Source of the DNA: a virus
Length of the DNA: 39,654 nucleotides
IMG/VR virus record: IMGVR_UViG_3300042406_000186
Span: 1-39,654 of that record
Strand: one strand, 5' to 3'
Shown: positions 17,872-24,302 of the stretch, one piece after another
How the letters are laid out: every line of letters starts with the position of its first letter
Numbering within the stretch: the stretch's first letter is position 1
Made by a program: the position numbers and the translations under genes
Notes under the pieces: generated by a model
Database searches by the model: none
Told to the model about the DNA's origin: nothing
The model's input: only the letters and a program-made list of their open reading frames with translations

Positions 17872-17964
17872 CTATTCTTCAAAGTCGTCTGGCTTATCTC
17901 CACAAGATGGATTACGTGGAACTACTCCACGATAAACACAGCAACAAAGTTTTGCATTACTCAT
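17872..17964 (-). CDS. Cys-rich micro-protein (30 aa)
   Basis: ATG at 17964 overlaps the stop of the upstream nuclease gene by 8 nt (ATGAGTAA). Stop TAG 17874-17872 lies 10 nt before the sigma-like ATG. The product has a CCCVYRG run plus a fourth cysteine (PSCGDKPDDFEE), enough to bind one metal ion. Support is the tight fit between two coupled genes and the Cys pattern; a chance reading frame of this length is possible. Confidence 0.4.
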   Translation of the reverse strand: MSNAKLCCCVYRGVVPRNPSCGDKPDDFEE

Positions 17965-18391
17965 TTAGGTCATACTCCGGGTTTATCATCATGTCCATTA
18001 CTTCTTCTGGTAGAAGCAAGAAACCTTTTGCTGGGTTGGCAGAGTTCCAAGCAAATGTTTTCATTCTGTTTTTAGGAAGTGTTGAAATGTACCGCTTCAG
18101 TCTTTCAACTGAAACGGCAAGCATTGCACCATCAAGACAGTAGATGTATACCCACCATTTTGCTTCTGTTACTTCAAGACCACTTGGTTTCCAACCATTG
18201 CCTCTTGGGTTCTGTTCAGTCTCAACGACCATGCGACCATTGCGGTAGCGGTCTGTCTTGACTTCAAATGAACCATCAGCAATTGATTGTAGGAAATCAC
18301 GGGTGAGTTCCTCACCCTTCTTTCCAAACTTCAAGTCGTCGGAGAAGTTGTATCTGCGTTCTGCTGGGAAGTCCCAGCGTGACTCTTTCAT
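17957..18391 (-). CDS. PD-(D/E)XK-type nuclease (144 aa)
   Basis: FGKKGEELTRDFLQSIADGS (residues 22-41) followed by FEVKTDRY (E43-x-K45) and RMVVETEQ fits the small PD-(D/E)XK endonuclease fold: a helix with Glu, then the ExK strand, then another acidic strand. A polar loop and EAKWWVYIY follow. This pattern occurs in resolvase- and restriction-like nucleases, so it probably cuts DNA in phage replication or host DNA breakdown; the substrate cannot be read from sequence. It lies between RusA plus a micro-gene and the sigma-like gene in one operon, with ATGA-type overlaps at both ends. Confidence 0.68.
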   Translation of the reverse strand: MKESRWDFPAERRYNFSDDLKFGKKGEELTRDFLQSIADGSFEVKTDRYRNGRMVVETEQNPRGNGWKPSGLEVTEAKWWVYIYCLDGAMLAVSVERLKRYISTLPKNRMKTFAWNSANPAKGFLLLPEEVMDMMINPEYDLNE

Positions 18392-18447
18392 GTGAACAAC
18401 ACAGTTGCGATTATGAGAGTACCAAGAACAAACATTACTTTTATCAT
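18388..18447 (-). CDS. Hydrophobic micro-peptide (19 aa), possible membrane peptide
   Basis: ATG at 18447 overlaps the RusA stop (ATGA) and its TGA at 18390-18388 overlaps the ATG of the next gene. The product, VMFVLGTLIIATVLF with a short MIK start and a final Thr, is one continuous hydrophobic stretch able to span a membrane. It exactly fills the gap between two coupled genes with ATGA overlaps on both sides. That fit is the main support; at 20 codons a chance frame cannot be excluded. Confidence 0.4.
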   Translation of the reverse strand: MIKVMFVLGTLIIATVLFT

Positions 18448-18800
18448 GCCTTCTCCAAATACAGACAAACGATTTGTTTGTCGTCTGTGTACGCTACGCC
18501 ATTCAAGGCATCAAGTACAGCCTTTGCATAGTTGTCAATGTCCCCTGTGAGTTTCCCCTTGGGTAAATCTACGTTCACATTCGGTTGAACAGGTTCAATG
18601 AATATTTCTGTTCCCGCTGTTGTGAACGCAAGTTTTACTGACAGTAGTTCGGTCTCGTAAAGAGGGCCCTCGTACAGTTCGGCAAAGTCTTGCTCGTACT
18701 TTTTGGTTTCCTTTGGGGTGAATGCATGACCAGTCTTGGTTACTCGTGGTCTGCCCTTCGCTCTTGGGCGAAGTGCAATCATCTGATGGAATGGCTTCAT
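18444..18800 (-). CDS. rusA: RusA-family Holliday junction resolvase
   Basis: 118 residues, the usual RusA length. The N-terminal RPRAKGRPRVTKTGHAFTP and the C-terminal GDIDNYAKAVLDALNGVAYT followed by DDKQI match the family signature. Expected metal-binding acidic residues are D87, D89 and D106/D107, with K93 nearby. RusA cleaves four-way DNA junctions as a dimer and would resolve recombination intermediates or branched DNA before packaging. It overlaps the primase stop by 4 nt and belongs to the replication operon. Confidence 0.9.
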   Translation of the reverse strand: MKPFHQMIALRPRAKGRPRVTKTGHAFTPKETKKYEQDFAELYEGPLYETELLSVKLAFTTAGTEIFIEPVQPNVNVDLPKGKLTGDIDNYAKAVLDALNGVAYTDDKQIVCLYLEKA

Positions 18801-19693
18801 GGTCTAAATGCTCCAGTCGTATCTAATCCGTAAACGTCTTCAACTATCTTCACTAACTGTTCTACTGAATCAGTACGCAGATGAAACTTTCCCCAACGCT
18901 TGTCAGCATCAACGAGTATTACATATGCATGGTTCATTGGAGTACCTAAGTTGCGCATCTTGTGCACCATCCTGACCAACGTTGTTGACCTGTCGCTTCC
19001 ATCAAGAGGTCCGTGCCTCCAGATGGTTGCAACATATCCATCAACATGGTCAAGTGCTTCCTGAACGGAAACACCAACTGGAAGGTTGTCAAGTTGTGCC
19101 TTGCTCTTTGGTCTGTGCATCTCTGCCAATGGCAACAGCGTCTTTGCAGAAACCCTGCTTATCAAAGCAGAGTTTAGAAAAGTACTGAGCGTCATCGGAA
19201 CATCATCTGAATCAAAAAGAATATAACGATTCTCTGGAATCACATGCATACCGTTTGGATACGGTAAGCGAACATAGTTCCCAAGTCCGGTTGTTTCTTC
19301 TTGCTTTGGATTGACTTCCTTTGGCGGTAAACCAATGGCTTCGTGTGCCGACAGGAATGCTCTACGCATTACTGCTGCAGATATCCAGTCGCTGGCAAAC
19401 ACCCACACATGAAAACCCTTGCGGGTTTTCTCAACGAATGACGGTATGCCTTTGACCATGAGTGCTGTTTGTAGATTGCGTGCAGAGTCAATGTCATCAA
19501 CATCAATATCTGAACACCCCCACTTGACTGTGTTGCCAAGTGTGAGCGGGTAGATACCAATGAGTTCTTTGCCATTGAGATGATTGGCAAATGTTTCTGC
19601 GGTCACAACTGACTTCACAGCACCACCTTCCCAAGTCCCGTAAGCATCTGTACGACCTTCAAACAGTGTCTTGAACATCTCTACTTCAGTCAT
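18797..19693 (-). CDS. Archaeo-eukaryotic-type primase / primase-polymerase (298 aa)
   Basis: The catalytic-type segment KWGCSDIDVDDIDSARN carries D62 and D64 (the hhhDhD motif). KTRKGFHVWVFA (residues 89-100) carries the second motif with H95, and GNYVRLPYPNGMH (138-150) follows, as in the AEP superfamily used by plasmids and phages. It should make primers for replication, possibly with polymerase activity. The start is ATG 19693, overlapping the helicase stop by 8 nt with GGGA inside the helicase end; the frame is open 14 more codons upstream, but those run antisense-style through the helicase end and look spurious. No DNA polymerase gene is seen, so extension probably relies on the host or on this protein. 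Confidence 0.8.
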   Translation of the reverse strand: MTEVEMFKTLFEGRTDAYGTWEGGAVKSVVTAETFANHLNGKELIGIYPLTLGNTVKWGCSDIDVDDIDSARNLQTALMVKGIPSFVEKTRKGFHVWVFASDWISAAVMRRAFLSAHEAIGLPPKEVNPKQEETTGLGNYVRLPYPNGMHVIPENRYILFDSDDVPMTLSTFLNSALISRVSAKTLLPLAEMHRPKSKAQLDNLPVGVSVQEALDHVDGYVATIWRHGPLDGSDRSTTLVRMVHKMRNLGTPMNHAYVILVDADKRWGKFHLRTDSVEQLVKIVEDVYGLDTTGAFRP

Positions 19694-20714
19694 AAGCCAT
19701 TCCCATCTGCAGGTATTGCTCTGGCAGTTCACCATCTAGTTCACGAAGACGACCAGTTGCTGTGTCTAACTCAAAGTCAATGTCGTCAACAAGTTGCCCT
19801 GCTGGTCGTTTGTTCTTGAGTAGCGACACGGTGACTGTGTGTTCGTGCACCTTGGCTTCATGGCGTAGCAATTCGAGCCTGTCTTGTGCACGCTCTGAAT
19901 GTGAACGGTCAAGTTTCTCAATCAGTTCGTACATCTCGTGCGCAATCTGATATTTCTTGCGACGGACACCGATGATTGATGTTGCTTGTTGTTCTCCACC
20001 GAATGAACCAGATGACATGGTGAGTTTCGCACCATCAGCGCCAGCATGGCGTGATGTTTGGTGCAACACGAGAATCGGCACATCATGCCGACGACCGAAA
20101 CCTTTGAGGAAGGTTGCTTTGTCTGGAACTGTTTCTCCTGCTTCAACTAGGTCTAGGTAGTCAACCACAACCAGTTCAGGTACTTGTCCCCACACATCAC
20201 AAACTTCACCGTAGGCACGTTCCATGTCGGAACTTGTCAGTGGCTGGTCAAACACAGCGAGGTTTGGAAAATCTTCCTCTGCTGTTCGGCGTAGCAAGTC
20301 AATGGCTTCTTGGTCATCGGCTGCAACACGTGCTTCCAGTTCTCGTGCATCAATTCCATGATGCATACAGGTGAGTTTGGTCAATACGAGTTGGCGTGGC
20401 TCGTCAGGTATGAACATTGCAATGTGTTTGTCACGGTTGTTGCGAAGTGCATGAAGTAGTAAGAGTGTCTTACCGCCGTGTGCAAATCCCAACATCATGG
20501 CAATTTCGCCCGGTGCAATGCCTCGTAGTTCTTTATCTATCCGACCGATACCAAGATGTACTCTGTCTTGCGGTGACTGTGCCCAACGCACAAATGAGTC
20601 AGCCGCTTCTGAAAGAGGTGTGTACATTCGGTACTCAGAGAGTTGTGGAGCGACCGCGGATGGTCGCCCCACATTCTCCCAGCCAGCAGATATTTCTTCT
20701 GCTGATAGTCTCAT
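19686..20714 (-). CDS. DnaB-type (RecA-fold) replicative helicase/ATPase (342 aa)
   Basis: Walker A GFAHGGKT at residues 76-83, Walker B-type strand PELVVVDYLDLV, and VPILVLHQTSRHAG as the sensor-like motif define a DnaB/RecA-fold ATPase. GSFGGEQQATSIIGVRRKKY and the later SLLKNKRPAG match the helicase core's C-terminal part. At 342 residues it lacks the usual N-terminal primase-interaction domain of DnaB, which fits with the separate AEP primase encoded next to it. It should unwind DNA at the fork as a ring. ATG overlaps the upstream TAA by 1 nt. Confidence 0.85.
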   Translation of the reverse strand: MRLSAEEISAGWENVGRPSAVAPQLSEYRMYTPLSEAADSFVRWAQSPQDRVHLGIGRIDKELRGIAPGEIAMMLGFAHGGKTLLLLHALRNNRDKHIAMFIPDEPRQLVLTKLTCMHHGIDARELEARVAADDQEAIDLLRRTAEEDFPNLAVFDQPLTSSDMERAYGEVCDVWGQVPELVVVDYLDLVEAGETVPDKATFLKGFGRRHDVPILVLHQTSRHAGADGAKLTMSSGSFGGEQQATSIIGVRRKKYQIAHEMYELIEKLDRSHSERAQDRLELLRHEAKVHEHTVTVSLLKNKRPAGQLVDDIDFELDTATGRLRELDGELPEQYLQMGMAYD

Positions 20715-21172
20715 TACTTGGCTCGTGGTGGCCAGTAAGCCTTTTCCGCATCTACTGCACGGAATGAAGGGCGCTTTGGATTCTCGGCTAGACCATCACG
20801 GTTGTCGTACACAACGGTTACACCGTCACGCTTGCAAGCCTTGATGAGCCAGTCTGGAAGTGGACCATGTTGTGTTCCTTTTACGGTCACGGTTGCAGTT
20901 GAGGAAGATGATGAAGACGAGAACGACTTCGCTGGTGCTTGAACTTCTTCAGCACCTAGTTCCTGCTTCAACATGCTAATCACAGCGGTGTTCTGCTGGA
21001 CTGCCTGACTGTTTGTTGTGCCACCGTAAATGGTGTCCATCATGATTTCGTTGATTGATGAGAACAAAGTTGCAAACTCACCCAAACGGGTGTCTACATC
21101 TGTGGTCTTGTTGGTGAGGTCTGCAGCGATTTTTGCTGAGACTTGGGTGATGATTGCTCTGTCTTTATCCAT
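20714..21172 (-). CDS. Unknown replication-operon protein (151 aa)
   Basis: The N-terminal half is helical (DRAIITQVSAKIAADLTNKT). A serine tract and Thr/Val linker follow near residues 84-98. The C-terminal domain has PLPDWLIKACKRDGVTVVYD and ends AYWPPRAK. The shape, a multimerising helix joined by a linker to a small domain, and the position between a Cas4-like nuclease and a helicase suggest a DNA-binding or accessory replication protein, but I do not recognise a family. The start is ATG 21172, coupled to the upstream stop (TAATG) with GAGG upstream; a longer frame to 21259 lies inside the upstream gene and is unlikely. Confidence 0.65.
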   Translation of the reverse strand: MDKDRAIITQVSAKIAADLTNKTTDVDTRLGEFATLFSSINEIMMDTIYGGTTNSQAVQQNTAVISMLKQELGAEEVQAPAKSFSSSSSSSTATVTVKGTQHGPLPDWLIKACKRDGVTVVYDNRDGLAENPKRPSFRAVDAEKAYWPPRAK

Positions 21173-22041
21173 TAGTTTGCCTCCTCGGCATTTGTTGTTT
21201 CGCTCGTGATGTACGAGCCTTTGCACATTGACCATACAGGACACCAACGCTGTGAGCATAGGTAATGCTGGTCATTTACTATCCATCGTGTTGATGGCAT
21301 TTTCGCTTGAACCGTCAACAGGTTGTTGACGAGTGCGATTGTTTGGTCAATTATCCATTGACCGTGTTCTGGTGTTCGTGTAATAGAAACGATTTGTCCT
21401 GTTGACGAAGCGTTCCTAATCATGACGCCGAAGTTGAATTCAACCGGGTAATCAATCATGCCCATTGCATGAGATGCTTCTGCGTACACAGATGATTGAA
21501 CATTCTGTGTTTGCTTCTCCGCTTGATAATACTTTCGAGCCGCTGTCTTCCAGTCCCAAATACCTTTCGGGTGGAAGTAATCCATCGTGCCCTCAAACCA
21601 GAGTTCATACTCAAACAGTTCGTTGTCCACATGAGCAACTTTAGTCTCAAACTTGTACTCACACTCGCCACCTTCAGGAACGCTGGGCATGATGTCTCGT
21701 GCCCATGCTTCTGCCATTGATGCAATGTGTTTGTCCCAGTTCTTCGGGTCTGTGTTGGTGATGTTGATTGACTTGCCCTCAGCCTTGAGATGCGCTTCCT
21801 TGGTGCGGAATGCGTACACAGAGCGTTCGGCAATGTCTCGTATGTCAATTTCTCCACGCAAATAATTCTCAATCCCTGCGTGCACAGCCGTGCCCATCAT
21901 TGCTGAGTCGTTTTCTTTGCGTGTCTCAGGGTGTAACGCCGTGAGCCTTGCTCGTTCGGGACACATCAAAGCATCACCAAGCCATGACTGGCGGATGAAA
22001 ACTTTGGTTACGTCGTAGCCATTGTTGTTATCTAATCTCAT
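21172..22041 (-). CDS. Cas4/RecB-like PD-(D/E)XK exonuclease with Fe-S-type cysteines (289 aa)
   Basis: Motifs in order: C27 in ALMCPERARL, H54 in GTAVHAGIE, D154 in EGTMDY, D163-x-K165 in IWDWKTA, Q182xxxY186 in VQSSVYAEA, then C262, C267 and C273 near the end (LCSQRWCPVWSMCKG). This is the order of Cas4/AddB-type nucleases, in which one N-terminal and three C-terminal cysteines hold a 4Fe-4S cluster; C-x4-C-x5-C differs slightly from the commoner spacing. It should resect DNA ends in recombination. I chose ATG 22041 because AAAGGA lies 6 nt upstream; ATG 22074 is in frame but less well placed. First gene of the operon running to 16677. Confidence 0.82.
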   Translation of the reverse strand: MRLDNNNGYDVTKVFIRQSWLGDALMCPERARLTALHPETRKENDSAMMGTAVHAGIENYLRGEIDIRDIAERSVYAFRTKEAHLKAEGKSINITNTDPKNWDKHIASMAEAWARDIMPSVPEGGECEYKFETKVAHVDNELFEYELWFEGTMDYFHPKGIWDWKTAARKYYQAEKQTQNVQSSVYAEASHAMGMIDYPVEFNFGVMIRNASSTGQIVSITRTPEHGQWIIDQTIALVNNLLTVQAKMPSTRWIVNDQHYLCSQRWCPVWSMCKGSYITSETTNAEEAN

Positions 22042-22078
22042 GTTTTTCCTTTGTTTGTTTTTGTGTACGTACATGTTT

Positions 22079-22103
22079 GCGCCGTTGCCTAAGCAACAGG
22101 CGC
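22079..22103 (-). promoter_or_regulatory. GC-rich leader hairpin before the replication operon
   Basis: GCGCCGTTGC (22079-22088) pairs with GCAAC-A-GGCGC (22093-22103) around the loop CTAA: ten base pairs with one bulged A. It lies 38 nt upstream of the nuclease ATG and has no T tract after it on the minus strand, so it is not a standard terminator. Confidence 0.6.
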
Positions 22104-22176
22104 ATAACTACTGGCTAGACCCCCCCCTTTCCCCCCCATTGTGACAGACAATGAGAGGGAATGCTGGGGTGGTCAG

Positions 22177-22198
22177 AACTGATATTGAAGTATCAGTT
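22177..22198. promoter_or_regulatory. 22-bp palindrome, copy 1 of 6
   Basis: AACTGATAT-TGAA-GTATCAGTT on the plus strand; the 8-bp arms AACTGATA/TATCAGTT are shared by all six copies. It begins 2 nt past the lysozyme-like stop (TAA 22203-22201) and 135 nt before the ATG of the replication operon. Candidate operator or processing site. Confidence 0.85.
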
Positions 22199-22200
22199 TT

Positions 22201-22620
22201 TTACAGACCCCACGGACCAAATCCGTTGTCATATCGGGCTTCTGCATAGTTGTGAATAGCAAGTGCTGCTCTCAGGTTGCGGTAAGGACCGAACAGCCCC
22301 TCAGAACGGCTTACAATGCCTCTAGAAGCCAACCACGGTGTCCAGAAGCCATTGATTTGCACCAATCCTCTTGAACCACCCATTGGGTCTTCGGTGTTGT
22401 GAGCGCCTGTGTTGCATCGGCTTTCTCTCCACATCAGATAATCCAGTGTTGGTAGAAGTGACGGTTTCCACCCTGCATCAACAGCGGTTTGCCACCACTG
22501 AGGACAACGGGCAGAGGCAGAAATTTCGACCGGCTCTGGAACATCGTGCTTGGTAAAAGAAGTGGGGGGCACGAAGCCCCCCACACCTAATGAAATTGAG
22601 ATAAGTATTTTTGCTATCAA
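22201..22620 (-). CDS. Secreted lysozyme / SLT-like murein hydrolase (139 aa)
   Basis: Residues 1-20 (MIAKILISISLGVGGFVPPT) look like a signal peptide or anchor. The domain from about 38 on has YLMWRESRCNTGAHN with the expected catalytic E66, then GSRGLVQINGFW and NLRAALAIHNYAEARY, the pattern of transglycosylase/lysozyme-like folds that cut the glycan strand. The predicted start is TTG 22620, directly after the upstream TAG, with a strong AAGGGGGG site; no ATG lies upstream in frame. A terminator-like hairpin lies in the signal-peptide codons (22555-22584). Encoded on the minus arm with WhiB and the amidotransferase, away from the holin-like genes, so it may remodel the wall rather than only lyse. 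Confidence 0.75.
   Translation of the reverse strand: MIAKILISISLGVGGFVPPTSFTKHDVPEPVEISASARCPQWWQTAVDAGWKPSLLPTLDYLMWRESRCNTGAHNTEDPMGGSRGLVQINGFWTPWLASRGIVSRSEGLFGPYRNLRAALAIHNYAEARYDNGFGPWGL
22555..22584 (-). terminator. Intragenic terminator-like hairpin in the lysozyme signal-peptide codons
   Basis: On the minus strand GTGGGGGGC pairs perfectly with GCCCCCCAC (9 bp, positions 22584-22562) around the loop TTCGT, followed by TTCTTTT (22561-22555). This has all parts of an intrinsic terminator but lies 36-58 nt inside the lysozyme-like gene. It may attenuate that gene until antitermination, or end the upstream operon. Confidence 0.6.
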
Positions 22621-22845
22621 CTATTCCCCCCTTAGTGCTTCCAATAAAACATCTTCCATCTCGCCTTTGGCGGACAGAAGTTCTTCCAACTCTGCATGAG
22701 TTGAGTCGGCTCTCCGACCATCACCTAGACGCTGGGTTTTCTTTGCCAGTTGGTCTACGCCGATAGCCAAAGACTTGACGACAGCACGTAACTCAGAGAG
22801 AGTTAGTGTCACCTCAAGGGTTGGTTCTTCTTTGCGATTACTCAC
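22621..22845 (-). CDS. Small helical protein (74 aa), unknown
   Basis: GTG start at 22845 overlapping the upstream stop (GTGA). The sequence LEVTLTLSELRAVVKSLAIG then HAELEELLSAKGEMEDVLLE is charged and helical with heptad-like spacing, so probably a coiled coil. No membrane segment or motif. Last gene before the lysozyme-like gene, which begins directly after its TAG. Function unknown. Confidence 0.6.
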   Translation of the reverse strand: MSNRKEEPTLEVTLTLSELRAVVKSLAIGVDQLAKKTQRLGDGRRADSTHAELEELLSAKGEMEDVLLEALRGE

Positions 22846-23375
22846 GGTAGTTGCCTTTCATTTTCTTTTGCGGATGAGACTTTCAGCGCACGAACAACGT
22901 CGTACATGTCTTGCATGGCACTTGCTAATGAGCCCATTGCGTTACCTTCGTCGTATGTAACGGTTTCGCTGTCCGTAAATCGGATAGACGAACCCATTTT
23001 TCCGTTGTGCATCATTGTCATAAGACGAACACGCTTACGTTCAGGGTGTTGTGATGGTGCAATTTCGTTGTTTGCATCATTGTCTTTGTCAATCGGTGAA
23101 GCCCAACCTGTAGTAACAACAGCAAAGCCGTTGTATTCCATGCTGAACAACCTGACTGCATTCAATGTGTCGTCAAGCATTTCGTAGATGTCTCCCTGCT
23201 CATCAATGTTCTTGATAGCCGGGACTTCACCACGAACATAATCAACAGCAAACAAAATTGATTTGCCTAAGTTGAATGGGTCTGTGGTCAGACTTTCTAC
23301 CTTGCTTGCTACTGCTTGGTCAATCTCTCTGAGAGTTTGCTCAAACTTTTCTGTGTATGTGATTGCTGTGTTCAT
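22842..23375 (-). CDS. Unknown protein (177 aa) following WhiB
   Basis: The N-terminal half is helical (KFEQTLREIDQAVASKVESL, then AIKNIDEQGDIYEMLDDTLN). A beta-rich centre FAVVTTGWASPIDKDNDANN is followed by ERKRVRLMTMMHNGKMGS and ends in a helix. It looks like a folded cytoplasmic protein, and I recall similar unassigned proteins in other actinobacteriophages. ATG 23375 overlaps the WhiB stop by 4 nt, with AGAAAG upstream. No catalytic motif; function unknown. Confidence 0.65.
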   Translation of the reverse strand: MNTAITYTEKFEQTLREIDQAVASKVESLTTDPFNLGKSILFAVDYVRGEVPAIKNIDEQGDIYEMLDDTLNAVRLFSMEYNGFAVVTTGWASPIDKDNDANNEIAPSQHPERKRVRLMTMMHNGKMGSSIRFTDSETVTYDEGNAMGSLASAMQDMYDVVRALKVSSAKENERQLP

Positions 23376-23623
23376 TTCTTTCTATTCTTTCTGTAGTCGG
23401 CTTTGCCGTTGGTTAGTGTGATACCACCCCAAATACCCCATGAGTTGGTTGCTTTGCCATAAGCAAGGCATTCAACTTTCATCGGACATTCAGAGCAAAT
23501 TGCTTTCGCTTGCTTCCATTCTTTCATTTTCTGTTTAGTTGGTGGCCATTCTGGAAACCACCATACAGTTGGTTGGGACTTACACTTTGCTCTAGTGAAG
23601 TCTACAGTCACAGGCTCAAACAT
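23372..23623 (-). CDS. WhiB-family iron-sulfur transcription regulator (83 aa)
   Basis: Four cysteines in WhiB spacing: C14, then AICSECPMKVEC with C43, C46 and C52 (C-x2-C-x5-C), followed by the G-rich turn SWGIWGG (61-67) and a basic tail KADYRKNRKK. WhiB proteins hold a 4Fe-4S cluster, bind the main sigma factor's region 4 and adjust host or phage promoters; they occur in Actinobacteria and their phages, which is the best evidence for the host. I chose ATG 23623; a TTG four codons upstream is possible. It lies mid-operon between two unknown genes, downstream of the amidotransferase. Confidence 0.9.
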   Translation of the reverse strand: MFEPVTVDFTRAKCKSQPTVWWFPEWPPTKQKMKEWKQAKAICSECPMKVECLAYGKATNSWGIWGGITLTNGKADYRKNRKK

Positions 23624-24149
23624 CTGAACCTGCAACCAAACGATTCTGAATGACCTTGAGAACTTTCTCTGCTATCTCATTAGAGAGATTGCTTGTGACC
23701 GACTCAACCTTTTCGTCAACCATGTCCCTGATAGTAGAGATATCGAATGTTGAAGATATGTTTGCAGCAACTTGGGTATTCACCAAGTTTCTGAAACGGT
23801 TGTTGTTGAGCAGATGACGCAGGAACGCTTCGTTCTCCCACAACGGTGCTGTTAGGTCAATGAGTTGCTGGTAGTCAATGTTGTCACGAACCTCACTCGC
23901 AATCTGAGTGTAGTCAATGCTTTCAAGAACCCAGTTACGCACCTTGCGTGTGTAATCACGGTCTTCCATCATTGTTGAAGACACATCATCAACAACCATC
24001 TGCAAGTTTGGGATACGACCGTTTACCTGTCGCTCAACTTCCTCAATGATTTGTGTCTCCATTGACTGACTGAATAGTGATGGCATTGAGGCACTATCTA
24101 CAGATACCTCAAATTCCATTGTTGATGGGATTAGTTTGATTGTTGTCAT
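23616..24149 (-). CDS. Unknown helical protein (177 aa)
   Basis: The start TTIKLIPSTMEFEVSVDSAS is followed by mostly helical, acidic sequence (QIIEEVERQVNGRIPNLQMV; TFDISTIRDMVDEKVESVTS). No cysteines, membrane segments or motifs. A good ribosome site (AAGGAGAAAG) lies inside the upstream 49-aa gene, and ATGA overlap couples the two. Its position between amidotransferase and WhiB puts it in the same transcription unit; its role is unknown. Confidence 0.62.
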   Translation of the reverse strand: MTTIKLIPSTMEFEVSVDSASMPSLFSQSMETQIIEEVERQVNGRIPNLQMVVDDVSSTMMEDRDYTRKVRNWVLESIDYTQIASEVRDNIDYQQLIDLTAPLWENEAFLRHLLNNNRFRNLVNTQVAANISSTFDISTIRDMVDEKVESVTSNLSNEIAEKVLKVIQNRLVAGSDV

Positions 24150-24295
24150 TTGCTTTCTCCTTGTGTGTTTGTTTCTGTTTTGAGTGAATCGGGAATAAGG
24201 TCATCAAACGTGACTTCATTCAGACGGATATTGTTTTGTGCAAAGCCACGCTGAAATGCGTTCAGGTAGTATGCGTATCTTTCTTCTTGGTTCAT
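24146..24295 (-). CDS. Small unknown protein (49 aa)
   Basis: ATG 24295 with a full AGGAGG site just upstream, stop TGA 24148-24146 overlapping the next ATG. The product (MNQEERYAYYLNAFQRGFAQ, then NNIRLNEVTFDDLIPDS) is compact, amphipathic and Tyr/Phe-rich at the start. The near-perfect ribosome site and the exact fit between two genes make it very likely real. It directly follows the amidotransferase-like gene (7-nt gap) and might be a partner or peptide substrate; that is speculation. Confidence 0.72.
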   Translation of the reverse strand: MNQEERYAYYLNAFQRGFAQNNIRLNEVTFDDLIPDSLKTETNTQGESK

Positions 24296-24302
24296 GTTCC
24301 TC

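Larger units (their letters stand above)
22042..22200 (-). promoter_or_regulatory. Leader/promoter region of the replication operon
   Basis: Between the lysozyme-like stop (22201) and the nuclease ATG (22041). On the minus strand it holds, in order: palindrome at 22177-22198, hairpin CATTGT-N5-ACAATG (22137-22153), two G tracts of 7 and 8 (22120-22137), a strong hairpin at 22079-22103, a CAAACAAA-type leader and AAAGGA. No clear -35/-10 pair could be picked by eye. Confidence 0.6.

Noticed and set aside
17620-18143. Two plus-strand open frames of about 150 codons
   Set aside because: Antisense to the sigma-like and nuclease genes, Ser/Cys-rich shadow composition and no ribosome sites.
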